Shown here piece after piece: positions 42,300 to 51,014 of a DNA stretch of 64,000 bases. This stretch comes from VXPQ01 sp965117025 (GTDB lineage: Bacteria > Bacteroidota > Rhodothermia > Rhodothermales > VXPQ01). The stretch covers positions 124,001 through 188,000 of the forward strand of contig OZ220746.1 of NCBI GenBank assembly GCA_965117025.1, given 5' to 3'. Made by a program: the position numbers and the translations under genes. The notes under the pieces are model-generated. The model did not search any database and had not been told where the DNA came from. It was given only the letters and a program-made list of their open reading frames with translations. Within the stretch, counting starts at the first letter, position 1; each line of letters opens with the position of its first letter.

Positions 42300-43331
42300 A
42301 TGTCGTCTCCTGTACGTGTTCTTCAGTACGGTGTCGGCCCGATCGGGTTGGCATGCATCCGCACGATTCTTGCCAAACAGGGAACGGGCCAACTTGTCCT
42401 CGCAGGGGCTGTGGATATAGATCCGAAGAAAGCGGGACGGGATGTGGCGGAATTGTTGGGGGATGATCTCCTTCCTGTCGGGATCGTGGTGCGCGAGGAT
42501 GCTGCCGCTGTGCTCGCAGAAACCGCTCCCGATGTGGTGCTGCATACGACTTCTTCTTTTCTGGACCGCGTGGATGGACAGATCGAAGAATGTATTCGCT
42601 CCGGCGTTCCTGTGGTTTCCTCCACCGAAGAACTCGCTTTTTCGTATGATCGGCACCCTGAACGCAGTGCTGCGCTACATAAAGCAGCCGTAAAGCATCG
42701 TGTGGCTGTCGTAGGCACCGGGGTAAACCCCGGCTATGCTATGGATACGCTGGCGCTCATGGCGACCGGTGTATGCTGCGACGTTTCAGAGGTGCATGTC
42801 CTGCGTGTGGTGGATGCAGGAAAGCGCCGGATGCCGCTCCAGGTCAAGGTGGGAGCCGGCCTTTCGGTCAAGGCCTTCGAGGAGAAAAAAGCGACGGGTG
42901 CATTCGGACATATCGGCCTGAGAGAATCGCTCTTTTTTGTGGCGAAGGGGCTTGGTTGGCCGCTTGACCGGGTGGACGAACAACTGCACCCTGTCCTGGC
43001 GGACGCGGAAATATCCACTCCGTTTCTGACTGTGGCACCAGGAAACGTGGCCGGTATCCATCATTCCATCACGGGCTATGTGGGCGGAAACCCCTTACTT
43101 TCTCTTGACCTGAAGATGTTTGTGGGAGCCAAAGAGCCCCGCGACGCCGTGCATGTCGTGGGAGATCCACCCGTTGATCTCGTGGTTCGCGGCGGTATAT
43201 TCGGGGATACGGCCACGGTTGCCACCCTGATTAATGCAATACCTCATGTGCTGCACGCCTCGCCGGGCCTGAAAACCATGATGGACCTGCCTGTGCCGCG
43301 CGCTTTTGCCTGCAGCCCGAATTCGGGCTGA
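42300..43331 (+). CDS. NAD(P)-dependent DapB-like dehydrogenase
   Basis: A 343-residue protein with a Rossmann N-terminus (VRVLQYGVGPIGLACIRTIL) and the dihydrodipicolinate-reductase-like second domain (VVGTGVNPGYAMDTLAL; GHIGLRESLFFVAKGLGW). It matches the 2,4-diaminopentanoate dehydrogenase / DapB-like group rather than canonical DapB, whose length is about 270. The substrate is unassigned. ATG 42300 starts the conserved core; an upstream in-frame ATG lies in the MITE copy. Confidence 0.8.
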   Translation: MSSPVRVLQYGVGPIGLACIRTILAKQGTGQLVLAGAVDIDPKKAGRDVAELLGDDLLPVGIVVREDAAAVLAETAPDVVLHTTSSFLDRVDGQIEECIRSGVPVVSSTEELAFSYDRHPERSAALHKAAVKHRVAVVGTGVNPGYAMDTLALMATGVCCDVSEVHVLRVVDAGKRRMPLQVKVGAGLSVKAFEEKKATGAFGHIGLRESLFFVAKGLGWPLDRVDEQLHPVLADAEISTPFLTVAPGNVAGIHHSITGYVGGNPLLSLDLKMFVGAKEPRDAVHVVGDPPVDLVVRGGIFGDTATVATLINAIPHVLHASPGLKTMMDLPVPRAFACSPNSG

Positions 43332-43368
43332 TTATCCGGGAACGCGCATGGGCGGTCCTGCCATGCGA

Positions 43369-43394
43369 TTTGTATAGTGTTAACAGGCTCTAAT
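43369..43394 (-). repeat. Stem-loop repeat family, copy 3 (inverted, partial)
   Basis: Read on the minus strand: ATTAGAGCCTG then loop TTAACACTATA. The second arm has decayed. Its edge abuts the thiE start codon at 43393. Confidence 0.65.
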
Positions 43395-44037
43395 GAACAA
43401 GCGTATCGGACGATTTCATGTGCTGACGGACCTTCGCTTCCAGCAACGGTTCAGTCATGCGGAGCTTGCTCGCCTTGCTGCAGAGGGGGGCGCCGATACG
43501 ATCCAGTTCAGACAAAAATCGGGGGCTGTACGAAACATTCTGGCGGAGGCAAGGCATGCGGGGTTTGTTTGTCGGGAGCAGGGTGTGCCGTTTCTTGTCA
43601 ACGACCGTCTTGATGTGGCGTTGGCCTGTCGGGCCGACGGCATACATCTTGGACAACAGGATTTTCCTGTCCGGGAGGCACGGGGTATCCTGGGCCCGGA
43701 AGCGATTATAGGGGGTACGGCTACTACCGTCGAAGAGGCGCTGGCGATGCAGGAAGCAGGCGCCGATTATGTAGGATTCGGTCCCGTATTTTCTACAACC
43801 AGCAAGGACAATCCTGCGCCGGTGAAGGGAGTGACAAACCTGGCGCGTGTCTGCGCAGCGGTGCGTATTCCTGTCATCGCTATCGCAGGTATTTCCGTGG
43901 ATCGTGTCGGACCCGTGATTCGAGCCGGGGCGCACGGCGTGGCTGTCATGACGGGAGTGACCACGGCAGAGAACCCTGCCCGGGCCGCCCGTGTGTTCCG
44001 CGAGGAGTTGGATGCGGTAACTACGGTGTCTCCATAA
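43393..44037 (+). CDS. thiE: Thiamine-phosphate synthase
   Basis: ThiE couples HMP-PP with the thiazole phosphate to give thiamine phosphate. The 214-residue TIM barrel has the pyrophosphate/Mg site LVNDRLDVALACRADGIHLGQQD, IIGGTATTVEEAL, DYVGFGPVFSTTSK and VIAIAGISVDRV. No other thi genes are nearby. The start lies directly at the edge of a stem-loop repeat. Confidence 0.94.
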   Translation: MNKRIGRFHVLTDLRFQQRFSHAELARLAAEGGADTIQFRQKSGAVRNILAEARHAGFVCREQGVPFLVNDRLDVALACRADGIHLGQQDFPVREARGILGPEAIIGGTATTVEEALAMQEAGADYVGFGPVFSTTSKDNPAPVKGVTNLARVCAAVRIPVIAIAGISVDRVGPVIRAGAHGVAVMTGVTTAENPARAARVFREELDAVTTVSP

Positions 44038-44061
44038 GAGATGAAACTCCCCCGACGTGTA

Positions 44062-44811
44062 CTAATGTGTCCCTTGAAGGGCGAGCGCGAGTGCTTCGGG
44101 GGTGGGTTCGTGCGCAGTAGCGCGTACCCGGAAGCCATGGGCGCGCACAGCCTCTGCCGTGACGGACCCAATGGCGGCGATGGAGATATCTTCCAGAGAT
44201 ATCTCCGGGGATTTAAGCATTGCCTCCAGTCCGGAAGGGCTGAAAAATACCACCCAGTCCGGTTTTTTATCGCCGGGCCATGCGTGCAGCGTACGCAAGC
44301 AGGTTTGATAGGCGACGATTTCTTCCGTGCGGATGCCGCCCTCACGCAAGAGGGAGGGCAGCACATCCCGTCTTCGGTCCCCGCATAGAAAGAGCAATGT
44401 CCCCCCTATGCGCTGCTCCAGGATATATGCTGCAAGCTGTTCTGCCGAGCCGGCGCGCTCCCCTTCCGGCTCGTAACCGAGGGAGCGTATGGCGGCGGCA
44501 GTGCGCGGCCCTACTGTAAACAGGGTCTTATTCTCCCATCCCGTTTTTCCGATCCCGGCTTCAGAAAACGCCCTGCTGAAAGCTTCTACCGCCCGCAGAC
44601 TGGTGAAAATAAGTCCTGCATACCGGTCCGGATGTTTTAAGAGGTTGTATAGCACATCTTGTTCCGCGTACTCGAACGTGAGTACCGGGAGGGTGTGCGT
44701 ATCGAAGCCGGCGTCATTGAGCGCCTTTTCCCAGCCACAGGATGTCTCCTGGCCCGGTATATTTTCGGAGGATTCGTCTCCGGAGCGCAGCAAGAGCACC
44801 GTATTTCCCAT
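44062..44811 (-). CDS. hemD: Uroporphyrinogen-III synthase
   Basis: HemD cyclises hydroxymethylbilane to uroporphyrinogen III. The 249-residue protein shows the weakly conserved family marks: IFTSLRAVEAFSRAF, TLFTVGPRTAAAIRSLGY, VAYQTCLRT, VVFFSPSGLEAML and AIGSVTAEAVRAHGFR. Its ATG overlaps the hemC stop (ATGA), so the assignment is supported by both motifs and operon. Confidence 0.9.
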   Translation of the reverse strand: MGNTVLLLRSGDESSENIPGQETSCGWEKALNDAGFDTHTLPVLTFEYAEQDVLYNLLKHPDRYAGLIFTSLRAVEAFSRAFSEAGIGKTGWENKTLFTVGPRTAAAIRSLGYEPEGERAGSAEQLAAYILEQRIGGTLLFLCGDRRRDVLPSLLREGGIRTEEIVAYQTCLRTLHAWPGDKKPDWVVFFSPSGLEAMLKSPEISLEDISIAAIGSVTAEAVRAHGFRVRATAHEPTPEALALALQGTH

Positions 44812-45758
44812 CACGCAGGCGGATTGCGTAGTTCCTTCAGGATGCGCCTTCCTCCCTTTTCCAGCAGTTCGTTGGCGAGTTCGGCGCCGATGGTTTCGCC
44901 TTCGGAAGCGGGAGCCGTCCGTCGCGCACGGCAGATTTTTCTGCCGTCGAGTGATGCTACACAACCTTCGAGCACAAGCTGGTCGCCATGCACACGCCCC
45001 CACGCACCCACGGGGATGGAACATCCTCCTCGCAGGGTGCGCAGGAAGGCCCTTTCTGCAAGTACTTCCCGCGAAGTGCGTACGTCGTGCACGGTTTCCT
45101 GGAGCAGTCTGCGGATCTCCTCGTTCCGGTCCGTGCAAACGACAGCCAATGCACCCTGTCCTACCGCAGGAAGCATGATATCCGGGGGGATATGTTCTGT
45201 GATGTGCTCCTGCATACCGAGCCGCTTCAGACCGGCCGCCGCCAGTATCAGACCGGTCCACGTACCTTCCGCTAATTTGCGAAGGCGTGTGCCGACGTTG
45301 CCGCGAACCGGCTCCATACGCAAATCGGGGCGCCAGGCCAGTAATTGCGCCTGTCTCCTGGGGGAGGAGGTCGCCAGCACAGATCCTTCAGGCAGGTCTG
45401 CGAATCCTCCGGAATACCCCGGACGGCCAACGAACACATCCGCCGGGTCTTCCCGCTTGCTTACCGCCCCGATGACCAGACCGGGAGGCATCTCCGTGGG
45501 CCAGTCTTTCAGGGAGTGCACGGCAAGATCGATGGAGCCGTCCAGCAGAGCCTGATCCAGTTCTTTCGTGAATAGCGCCTGACTGTTTATGTTTGCAAGC
45601 GGTATATCGAGGATATGGTCGCCCGTCGTTTTGATCTCGCGTAGTTCAACGAGATGTCCTTGCGTCCTGAGCCTTTCCTGGACGATGGTTGCCTGCCGCC
45701 GCGCAAGCGGGCTTCTCCTTGTTCCAAGTACCAATGGAGGCAGGCTGCTACGACTCAT
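44811..45758 (-). CDS. hemC: Porphobilinogen deaminase (hydroxymethylbilane synthase)
   Basis: HemC polymerises four porphobilinogens on a dipyrromethane cofactor. Markers are LGTRRSPLARRQA, LFTKELDQALLDGSIDLAVHSLKDWPTE, RGNVGTRLRKL and the cofactor-binding Cys in RGGCSIPVGAWG. It has 315 residues. It overlaps hemA by 11 bases upstream and hemD downstream by one base. Confidence 0.96.
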   Translation of the reverse strand: MSRSSLPPLVLGTRRSPLARRQATIVQERLRTQGHLVELREIKTTGDHILDIPLANINSQALFTKELDQALLDGSIDLAVHSLKDWPTEMPPGLVIGAVSKREDPADVFVGRPGYSGGFADLPEGSVLATSSPRRQAQLLAWRPDLRMEPVRGNVGTRLRKLAEGTWTGLILAAAGLKRLGMQEHITEHIPPDIMLPAVGQGALAVVCTDRNEEIRRLLQETVHDVRTSREVLAERAFLRTLRGGCSIPVGAWGRVHGDQLVLEGCVASLDGRKICRARRTAPASEGETIGAELANELLEKGGRRILKELRNPPA

Positions 45759-47214
45759 GACGGACGGTATCCGGATCCCGGGAAGAAATCCGTAACGCAT
45801 CGCTGAGGGTACGCTCCACATCCTGAAGAAGTTGGTCAGAATGCTGTGCGTCTATCGGGCAATCTTCGCGGGACATTTCCTGTTCGGTCGCATCGGGCAA
45901 GGAGGTGTTCGATGCAGTGGCCAGCTCTTCATCATCGCAATCATGCCGCAGGAAAAGATGCTGGAGCAAACGTACTCCATGGGCGAAATCGATGCGCTCG
46001 GGATCGACGCTTTTAAGGCGCACGACGGGTACCGCAAGCAGTTTCTGCACGATAGAGCGGGTAAGGCGATCCAGTTGATCCTGGTCTGCCTCCGAAAACT
46101 GCTGGCGATGCTTGCCCACTTCCTGCGCCCGGATGGCTTCAAATGTCTCCGCGATAGCCTGTATGGCCGGTTGCAACGATTGATGCAGGAACACCCAGGA
46201 AACGAACTCGCTGATCATCTCGTCGACAATCCTGCCCGCGTTTTCCAGAGAGGATTGAAGCATTTCCCGGGTTCTTGTTTCGGCTTTACCTAACTGGTCT
46301 ATGGTAATGAGCTCAATATCGGGCAGTGCGCCGATTTGCTCTTCCACGCCTCGCGGTACGGAAATATCGATAATCAGTGTCGGGGTATTCCTCATCTCCG
46401 AGGCAAACTCTGTACAATGCAATACGGGCTCGGGAGCCGATGTCGCTACAATGACCGTGTCCGATTGCGCGGCGGCAGTATGGCGATCTTCCCAGGGCAC
46501 GTAGTGAGCTCGATAACGTTCGGCCGCTTCACGGGCCCGTTGCTCCGTCCGGTTGGCAAACGAAAGGTGCTGTATGCCCAGCATCCGGAGCGCCTCCCCT
46601 GCCTCTTGTCCTATACGTCCGGCGCCGACAATCAGCGCGGTCGAGGCGTTGGGGCCGCCTCTTCGGGCTTCCCCGCTTTTTGAAGCACGGGTCCGGATGT
46701 AACGTGACTTGACGACTTCCGCGGCCCGGACAGGTATGGAAGCATTGTTTTGCGAGAGATCTGTTTCGTTAATAACTCGCTTTGCTGCTCGGAATGCAGT
46801 GTGCAGCAGGCGGTGCATAGTCGTATTTACGCAGTCCTGCCCCACCGCAACGCCATACGCTTCCTTCAGTTGGAAATAGATATGCAGGTCGCCCGGTATC
46901 AGCGATTTCATGCCGGCGGCCACCTCGAAAATATGCCGGATCGCTTTTTCGTCCCGGTAGAGAAATGACATGTCTTCCGGCCATGTATGACCGGCATGCT
47001 TCTCAAAGGCTTCGCGCACGGTTCGTACATCTTCTTCGGCGCCGTACAGGTAGGCTTCCGTACGATTACAGGTTGAGAGCAGGACGAGCTCGGAACCCGG
47101 ATTCAGGAAAATATTCCGGTATAATCCATACCCCTCCTCCCAGCCTGATGCGAAGGATTCGCGGATCTCTACCGGCGCACGCAAATAATTGATGCCAAGT
47201 GCGTAAAATGTCAT
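45748..47214 (-). CDS. hemA: Glutamyl-tRNA reductase
   Basis: HemA reduces glutamyl-tRNA to glutamate-1-semialdehyde, the first committed step of haem synthesis. The catalytic Cys is in LLSTCNRTEAYLY. The NADPH domain is ALIVGAGRIGQEAGEALRMLG and the helical dimerisation domain follows. The usual GEPQILGQ motif reads GDLHIYFQ here; Bacteroidota enzymes often have GD in place of GE, but the rest is divergent. A C-terminal acidic tail makes it 488 residues, longer than the usual 420. It leads hemA-hemC-hemD. Confidence 0.95.
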   Translation of the reverse strand: MTFYALGINYLRAPVEIRESFASGWEEGYGLYRNIFLNPGSELVLLSTCNRTEAYLYGAEEDVRTVREAFEKHAGHTWPEDMSFLYRDEKAIRHIFEVAAGMKSLIPGDLHIYFQLKEAYGVAVGQDCVNTTMHRLLHTAFRAAKRVINETDLSQNNASIPVRAAEVVKSRYIRTRASKSGEARRGGPNASTALIVGAGRIGQEAGEALRMLGIQHLSFANRTEQRAREAAERYRAHYVPWEDRHTAAAQSDTVIVATSAPEPVLHCTEFASEMRNTPTLIIDISVPRGVEEQIGALPDIELITIDQLGKAETRTREMLQSSLENAGRIVDEMISEFVSWVFLHQSLQPAIQAIAETFEAIRAQEVGKHRQQFSEADQDQLDRLTRSIVQKLLAVPVVRLKSVDPERIDFAHGVRLLQHLFLRHDCDDEELATASNTSLPDATEQEMSREDCPIDAQHSDQLLQDVERTLSDALRISSRDPDTVRHES

Positions 47215-47282
47215 GGGGGAAGGTATTGCCTTAAACGGCTTTTACTATAACAAGCATCACAATAATGGCGGGATAAAAAACC

Positions 47283-47299
47283 CTATTTTACTAAAGTAG
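47283..47299. promoter_or_regulatory. Imperfect palindrome in the hemA/M24 divergent promoter region
   Basis: CTATTTTACTAAAGTAG lies in the 154-base gap between divergent hemA and the M24 gene, 69 bases before the hemA start codon. It is symmetric about base 47291 with one mismatched pair (CTAyTTTA/TAAArTAG). It could bind a dimeric regulator of the haem operon. The hemA side also has TTATAGT as a possible -10. Confidence 0.3.
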
Positions 47300-47368
47300 G
47301 TACCACTTCCCTTTTTCGCAAAGCCGCAAAGGTGTTTCATCGGAATTCCCTATTCCTGAGTAGATGTA

Positions 47369-48493
47369 ATGTCCGAATCTCCCTTCCCGGCTCGTCAATG
47401 CGCCCTTTCGCGCGAACTGACGCGCCTCGATTTGCATGCTTTTGCCGTCGTTCCAGGCGCCTCGCTGACCTATCTTACCGGGCTGGATTTTCACTTGAGC
47501 GAGCGCCCGACCGTGGCGTTTTTCCGGCAGAACGGCGCTCCGGTATTTGTCATTCCGGAACTCGAGGGGGGAAAACTGGACGGATTTCCCATGGATATAT
47601 GTGTTTGCACCTATGGGGAGGATCCTTCTATTTGGCCGGAGGCGTTTCGGGAGGCCGCTCGTGCAGGTGGACTGGATGGCCAACGGATCGGGATCGAATC
47701 CGGGAGCATGCGCGTGCTTGAACTCCGTATGCTCCAGGAGGCAATGCCGGGATCCACGTATCCGGATGGGCACGAAGCTCTTGCCGCCTTGCGGATATGC
47801 AAGGATGCGCACGAGATCGAAAAGATGCGGAAGGCTGTCCAGGTGGCCGAAGACGCCATACGGCATACGCTTTCCGCCATAGCGCCAGGTATCACGGAGC
47901 GGGAAGCAGCCTCCCGTCTGACAGCCCGGCTTCTGGATACAGGCTGTGCCCCCGAGCTCCCCTTTTCTCCCATTGTGGCTTTTGGGCCTTCCTCGGCAAA
48001 CCCTCATGCCGTGCCGGGTAACCGTGCACTACGCTCCGGAGAACTGATTTTGTGCGACTGGGGGGCGAACGTGGAAGGCTATTTTTCCGATATGACGCGC
48101 ATGTTTTCGTATGGCGATCCGGGAAACGAGGTCCGCCATATCGTCGAGGTGGTTGGTCACGCCCGGCATGCGGCGGCGCAGACTGCGGGGCCGGGCGTAC
48201 CTGCCTCGGAAGTGGACCGTGCAGCCCGCGCTGTGATTGAAAAGGCCGGTTTCGGCGAGCGCTTCGTGCACCGAACCGGACATGGTGTGGGTCTGGAGAT
48301 ACATGAGGCGCCGTATATCCGGGATGGCAATCCGATGCTTCTGCGTCCCGGCATGACCTTCACGATCGAACCGGGGATTTATCTGGACGGACTGGCCGGG
48401 GCCCGAATCGAAGATATCGTGGCTGTGACCGAAGACGGCGTCGATACGCTGACCGCTCTGCCCCGTGAACTTGTGGACATCGCGGCAAGGTAG
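47369..48493 (+). CDS. Xaa-Pro peptidase (M24B), second paralogue
   Basis: A 374-residue creatinase-type metallopeptidase. Metal ligands are the two Asp in LILCDWGANVEGYFSDMTRM, His in RTGHGVGLEIHEAPY, and Glu in FTIEPGIYLDG and ARIEDIVAV. It is divergent from hemA. It differs clearly from the 7183 protein, with an extended N-terminal domain (LTYLTGLDFHLSERPTVAFF). A MITE copy follows directly. Confidence 0.92.
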   Translation: MSESPFPARQCALSRELTRLDLHAFAVVPGASLTYLTGLDFHLSERPTVAFFRQNGAPVFVIPELEGGKLDGFPMDICVCTYGEDPSIWPEAFREAARAGGLDGQRIGIESGSMRVLELRMLQEAMPGSTYPDGHEALAALRICKDAHEIEKMRKAVQVAEDAIRHTLSAIAPGITEREAASRLTARLLDTGCAPELPFSPIVAFGPSSANPHAVPGNRALRSGELILCDWGANVEGYFSDMTRMFSYGDPGNEVRHIVEVVGHARHAAAQTAGPGVPASEVDRAARAVIEKAGFGERFVHRTGHGVGLEIHEAPYIRDGNPMLLRPGMTFTIEPGIYLDGLAGARIEDIVAVTEDGVDTLTALPRELVDIAAR

Positions 48494-48498
48494 AAGGT

Positions 48499-48541
48499 TA
48501 AGGATATTCTAAACTTCGCGGACTTAATCAGCGTATCCTTA
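48499..48541. repeat. MITE-like repeat, internally deleted copy
   Basis: Both terminal repeats remain (TAAGGATATTCT and TTAATCAGCGTATCCTTA) with only AAACTTCGCGGAC between them. The middle with its palindrome is deleted. It lies between the convergent M24 and oligoendopeptidase genes. Confidence 0.75.
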
Positions 48542-48560
48542 AGGGATATGCCTGACTGAA

Positions 48561-50342
48561 CTACGACACGTCTCCAGCCAGCTCTTCTGCCTCCGTAATC
48601 AGGCTCTCGATGGCCGCCAGCCCGGCGTTCCACAAAGAGGGATCCTGCAGATCGATATCCATTCTTCCCGCAAGTACGTGCGGCCAGTCCGACCCGCCGG
48701 CTTCCAGCAGGGCAAGGTATCGATCCGGGAAATCCTGTGGATTATCGAGATACCGGGCGTAAAGCGCAAGCACGAGCAATTCTCCGAAGGCATAGGCATA
48801 GACATAGCCCGGTGTATGAATGAAGTGCGGGATGTAGCTCCACCAGTACCGGTAATGATCTCCCAGTGTTACGCTGCCCTCGAACATCTTCTTCTGGGTT
48901 TGTATCCAGAGGTCGGCGAATCGATCGGCGCTGAGTTCCCCGCGTTCACGGCGCTCCGTATGGATCGCATGTTCGAACCGGTTCATGGCGACTTGCCGGA
49001 ACACAGTGGCAACCGTGTCATCGATTTTGCCGACGAGCATGGCGAGCCGATTGGCGGTGTTTTGCTCATGTGCAAGCATTTCCCGGAACACGATCATTTC
49101 GCCGAAGACCGAGGCGGTCTCGGCAGTGGTCAGTGGCGTATCGGCCTGCAAGACCCCTTGTTTCCTGGCCAGGTACTGGTGGATACCATGCCCAAGTTCG
49201 TGCGCCAGCGTCTGCACATCGCGTGACCTGCCCGCAAAGTTAAGCAGGATGTACGGATGAGCACTCGGGACGGCTCCATGGCTGAAGGCGCCTCCCCGCT
49301 TGCCCGGGGCCGGTGGGGCGTCGATCCAGTTACCCTCGAAGAAAAGATCTGCGATGGCCCCCATTCGGGGATGGAACGCGTGGTAGGCCCTGGATACGAT
49401 CTCTCGTGCTTCTCCCCAGGTATATTGTCGATCGGATTCGCCAACAGGAGCATACCGGTCATAGTCGAACAACTCGTCGTACCCTAACAGAGCGCGTTTC
49501 AGGCGATAAAAACGGGCCACCAGGCCATACTTTGAAGTTACTGCCTCAATCAGGGCTTCCACGGTCTCGGCCTGTACTTCGTTGGACAGGTTCCGCTCGG
49601 ACAACCACGTCTCATAGCCGCGAAGACGATCATCCAGCGCCTTGTCCGCAAGGATCGTATTGAAAACGCAGGTAAGCGAGCGGCCATGGGTAGCAAGCCC
49701 TTCCGTAAGGGCCAAAGCAGCTTTTTCCCGCAGCGAGCGCTCCGGTTCGTGCAACATGGACAGCACTTCCTGCTCGGTTTTTTTCTCTCCGTTTATCCGG
49801 AAACGGGTGGCGCCAAGCAGCTCGTCGAAGAAACGGTTCCAGGCTCCACGTCCTGTTACGGCCTTTTCGGTCAATATCTTTTCCTCCGGCTCCGTGAGCA
49901 GGTAATCCCGCTGCAATCGTTCTACTTCGAGGTAATGGCGATACCCGGCAAGTTCCTCGGAAGCGATCAGGGCTGTTGCATGCTCCTCATCGGTTTTTCC
50001 CCATTCGAGCCCGAAAAAAATGAGTTGCTGCAGGGTACGGGTATAGGCCTCGCGGACATGCTGGAGCAATGCCCCCCGCCGTTCGTCGCCGGTGTCCGTA
50101 GCCCATTGTAAGAAAGCATAAGTATATGCCTTGCCTATCCGGTCCTGAATAGCTTCCAGTTGTTCAAGTGCCTTGACCATGTTGTCCGGCGACAGGTTTG
50201 CCACGCTGCCGCGCCAGGCGGTTGCAAAGACCTCCGCGTCGGAGAACGCCTTCGAAAGGTCTGTTTCCAGCAAATCCTCCGACGGGTACAAGTCGGCGAG
50301 ATTCCAGCGTACGGTTTCTGCTCCGGTCTTTTTTTCGGACAT
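48561..50342 (-). CDS. M3 family oligoendopeptidase (PepF-like)
   Basis: A 593-residue cytoplasmic thimet-type zinc peptidase that degrades oligopeptides. The active site is LAHELGHGIHQYLA with the third ligand in the downstream SVFGEMIVFREML, and YWWSYIPHFIHTPGYVYAYAFG is the conserved C-terminal substrate loop. The N-terminal helical domain (WNLADLYPSEDLLETDL) is typical of PepF. No signal peptide. Confidence 0.95.
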   Translation of the reverse strand: MSEKKTGAETVRWNLADLYPSEDLLETDLSKAFSDAEVFATAWRGSVANLSPDNMVKALEQLEAIQDRIGKAYTYAFLQWATDTGDERRGALLQHVREAYTRTLQQLIFFGLEWGKTDEEHATALIASEELAGYRHYLEVERLQRDYLLTEPEEKILTEKAVTGRGAWNRFFDELLGATRFRINGEKKTEQEVLSMLHEPERSLREKAALALTEGLATHGRSLTCVFNTILADKALDDRLRGYETWLSERNLSNEVQAETVEALIEAVTSKYGLVARFYRLKRALLGYDELFDYDRYAPVGESDRQYTWGEAREIVSRAYHAFHPRMGAIADLFFEGNWIDAPPAPGKRGGAFSHGAVPSAHPYILLNFAGRSRDVQTLAHELGHGIHQYLARKQGVLQADTPLTTAETASVFGEMIVFREMLAHEQNTANRLAMLVGKIDDTVATVFRQVAMNRFEHAIHTERRERGELSADRFADLWIQTQKKMFEGSVTLGDHYRYWWSYIPHFIHTPGYVYAYAFGELLVLALYARYLDNPQDFPDRYLALLEAGGSDWPHVLAGRMDIDLQDPSLWNAGLAAIESLITEAEELAGDVS

Positions 50343-50414
50343 TGGAAAAGGGGTTATATAGCGTGTTTTTCCTGAATTTTACCGGGAAATGCATTTCAGG
50401 GAGTGCGTATATTA

Positions 50415-50517
50415 TAAGGATACCCTGATCAAAACCGCTTCGATCAACGCTTCACGCACGTGCGTGAAGCGCCCCTCTCAGCCTCTGAACTTTGCGGACG
50501 TAATCAGAGTATCCTTT
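50415..50517. repeat. MITE-like 103-bp repeat, complete copy
   Basis: Ends TAAGGATACCCTGATCA and TAATCAGAGTATCCTTTA enclose AAACCGCTTCGATCAAC and a perfect 22-bp inner palindrome (GCTTCACGCAC with GTGCGTGAAGC), then CTCAGCCTCTGAACTTTGCGG. It is collinear with the copy at 34864 over its full length. It lies in the divergent gap before osmC. Confidence 0.85.
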
Positions 50518-50560
50518 ACGCATTCCGAACGTGATTCCATTAAACATTCCACGATAGATC

Positions 50561-50986
50561 ATGCTTGTACGTACAGCCGAAGCCGTTTGGCAAGGCGACT
50601 TGCTGAATGGAGAAGGTAAAGTGACGGTTCTGAACGAGCACGTACCGTATTCCTTTACTTCCCGTGTTGAAGATGGCGCCGGAACCAATCCGGAAGAACT
50701 CCTTGCCGCAGGCCACGCAGGATGTGTCTCGATGGCGCTTTCGAACGAACTGGCGAAAGCAGGATATACGCCAAATCGGGTACATACGGTTGCGGGCGTG
50801 CATCTGGTAAAAGTGGAAGGAGGTATTGCTATTTCCCAGATCGATCTGACGATCGAGGCCGACGTGCCGGGCATCGACGAATCGACTTTTCAGGAACTGG
50901 CCGAGGGGGTAAGATCCAATTGCCCGGTCTCGAAGTTATTCCAGGGGGCGAACATCACGCTTGCCGCGACGCTCCAGGCGGGTTAG
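50561..50986 (+). CDS. osmC: OsmC family peroxide reductase
   Basis: A 141-residue OsmC/Ohr-type thiol peroxidase. Both redox cysteines are present, in LLAAGHAGCVSMALSNEL and VRSNCPVSKLFQG, with the GTNPEELLAAGHA signature typical of OsmC rather than Ohr. It reduces organic hydroperoxides. The stop codon lies inside copy 4 of the stem-loop repeat. Confidence 0.92.
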   Translation: MLVRTAEAVWQGDLLNGEGKVTVLNEHVPYSFTSRVEDGAGTNPEELLAAGHAGCVSMALSNELAKAGYTPNRVHTVAGVHLVKVEGGIAISQIDLTIEADVPGIDESTFQELAEGVRSNCPVSKLFQGANITLAATLQAG

Positions 50987-51014
50987 GGCCTGTTATCACT
51001 ATGCAGACCCTAAC
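50982..51014 (+). repeat. Stem-loop repeat family, copy 4 (complete)
   Basis: Arms GGGTTAGGGCCTG and CAGACCCTAACCC form a 13-bp stem with one mismatch around loop TTATCACTATG. It contains the osmC stop codon (50984-50986) and the proA stop (51010-51012) on the other strand, so it exactly bridges two convergent genes. It has no poly-T tail. Confidence 0.82.

Noticed and set aside
44489..45555. Long plus-strand frames opposite hemD and hemC.
   Set aside because: They are shadows of strongly conserved haem genes on the other strand.
50982..51014. The stem-loop repeats as ordinary intrinsic terminators.
   Set aside because: The two complete copies have no T-run on either strand, and the loop is conserved, which terminators do not need.
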